The notes beneath the pieces are model-generated. The model searched no databases. It worked only from the letters and a program-made list of their open reading frames with translations, and was not told where the DNA came from. A DNA stretch of 64,000 nucleotides from JAXGQE01 sp040766585. Lineage in GTDB: Bacteria > Bacillota > SLNR01. A program made the translations under genes and the position numbers. The DNA lies in the NCBI GenBank assembly GCA_040766585.1, contig JAXGQE010000012.1, positions 26,793-90,792 of the forward strand. The letters are read 5' to 3'. Below, in pieces: positions 63,986 to 64,000 of the stretch. The stretch's first letter is position 1, and each line of letters opens with the position of its first letter.

Positions 63986-64000
63986 GATTTGACTGGTTCT

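Overview
The window looks like a chromosomal segment of a Bacillota bacterium, most likely an anaerobic member of the Clostridia. The evidence is strong GGAGG-type ribosome sites, several GTG/TTG starts, sigma-A promoters close to consensus, many hairpin-plus-T terminators, a PerR-like box, and families typical of that phylum (class B sortase, DUF2905, DUF2975/XRE, PadR/DUF1048, IclR). Base composition is near balanced in the coding blocks, and AT-rich islands lie between genes after about 50 kb. No tRNA, rRNA, CRISPR array or intact insertion sequence was seen.

Regions. (1) 1-5.1 kb: 5' part of gatC, a large HerA-like ATPase, a lipoprotein and MutY. (2) 5.1-8.9 kb: an ArsP/YraQ-type permease set (one full-length, two half-size) and an arsR - redox-disulfide protein - phosphoesterase operon whose promoter contains an 18-bp palindrome. 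(3) 8.9-14.3 kb: a long atypical GAPDH behind a 1359-residue protein that carries the PPDK ATP-grasp and phosphohistidine domains but no PEP barrel. (4) 14.4-20.9 kb: an operon of a heterodimeric ABC exporter with one degenerate ATP site, a short DNA polymerase A, a small conserved protein and a rhomboid protease. (5) 20.9-27 kb: a sortase-like lipoprotein lacking its catalytic arginine, DUF2905, an MFS carrier, a membrane protein, a SIS protein and an AI-2E family exporter. (6) 27-32 kb: an IclR-controlled amidohydrolase operon for purine, hydantoin or ureide catabolism. (7) 32-37.7 kb: flavin reductase, small proteins, and a sugar kinase - 2-hydroxyacid dehydrogenase - class II aldolase operon. 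(8) 37.7-54.7 kb: mostly single-gene accessory units (methyltransferases, acetyltransferases, immunity-like proteins, DUF families, hydrolases, an alanine/glycine symporter, a HEAT-like protein, a phosphotransferase). (9) 54.8-64 kb: two divergent membrane-protein/XRE modules with tandem AT-rich elements, katG behind a PerR-like box, an archaeal/plant-type D-aminoacyl-tRNA deacylase, a PadR/DUF1048 pair and a decayed large serine recombinase.

The most unusual points are the PPDK-like protein paired with the atypical GAPDH, a possible pseudoknot in the leader of the lipoprotein gene at 53.2 kb, the two XRE modules with 19-bp elements repeated every 21 bp, the arginine-less sortase, and a promoter followed almost at once by a terminator near 51.2 kb. 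All assignments come from reading motifs; no database search was run.
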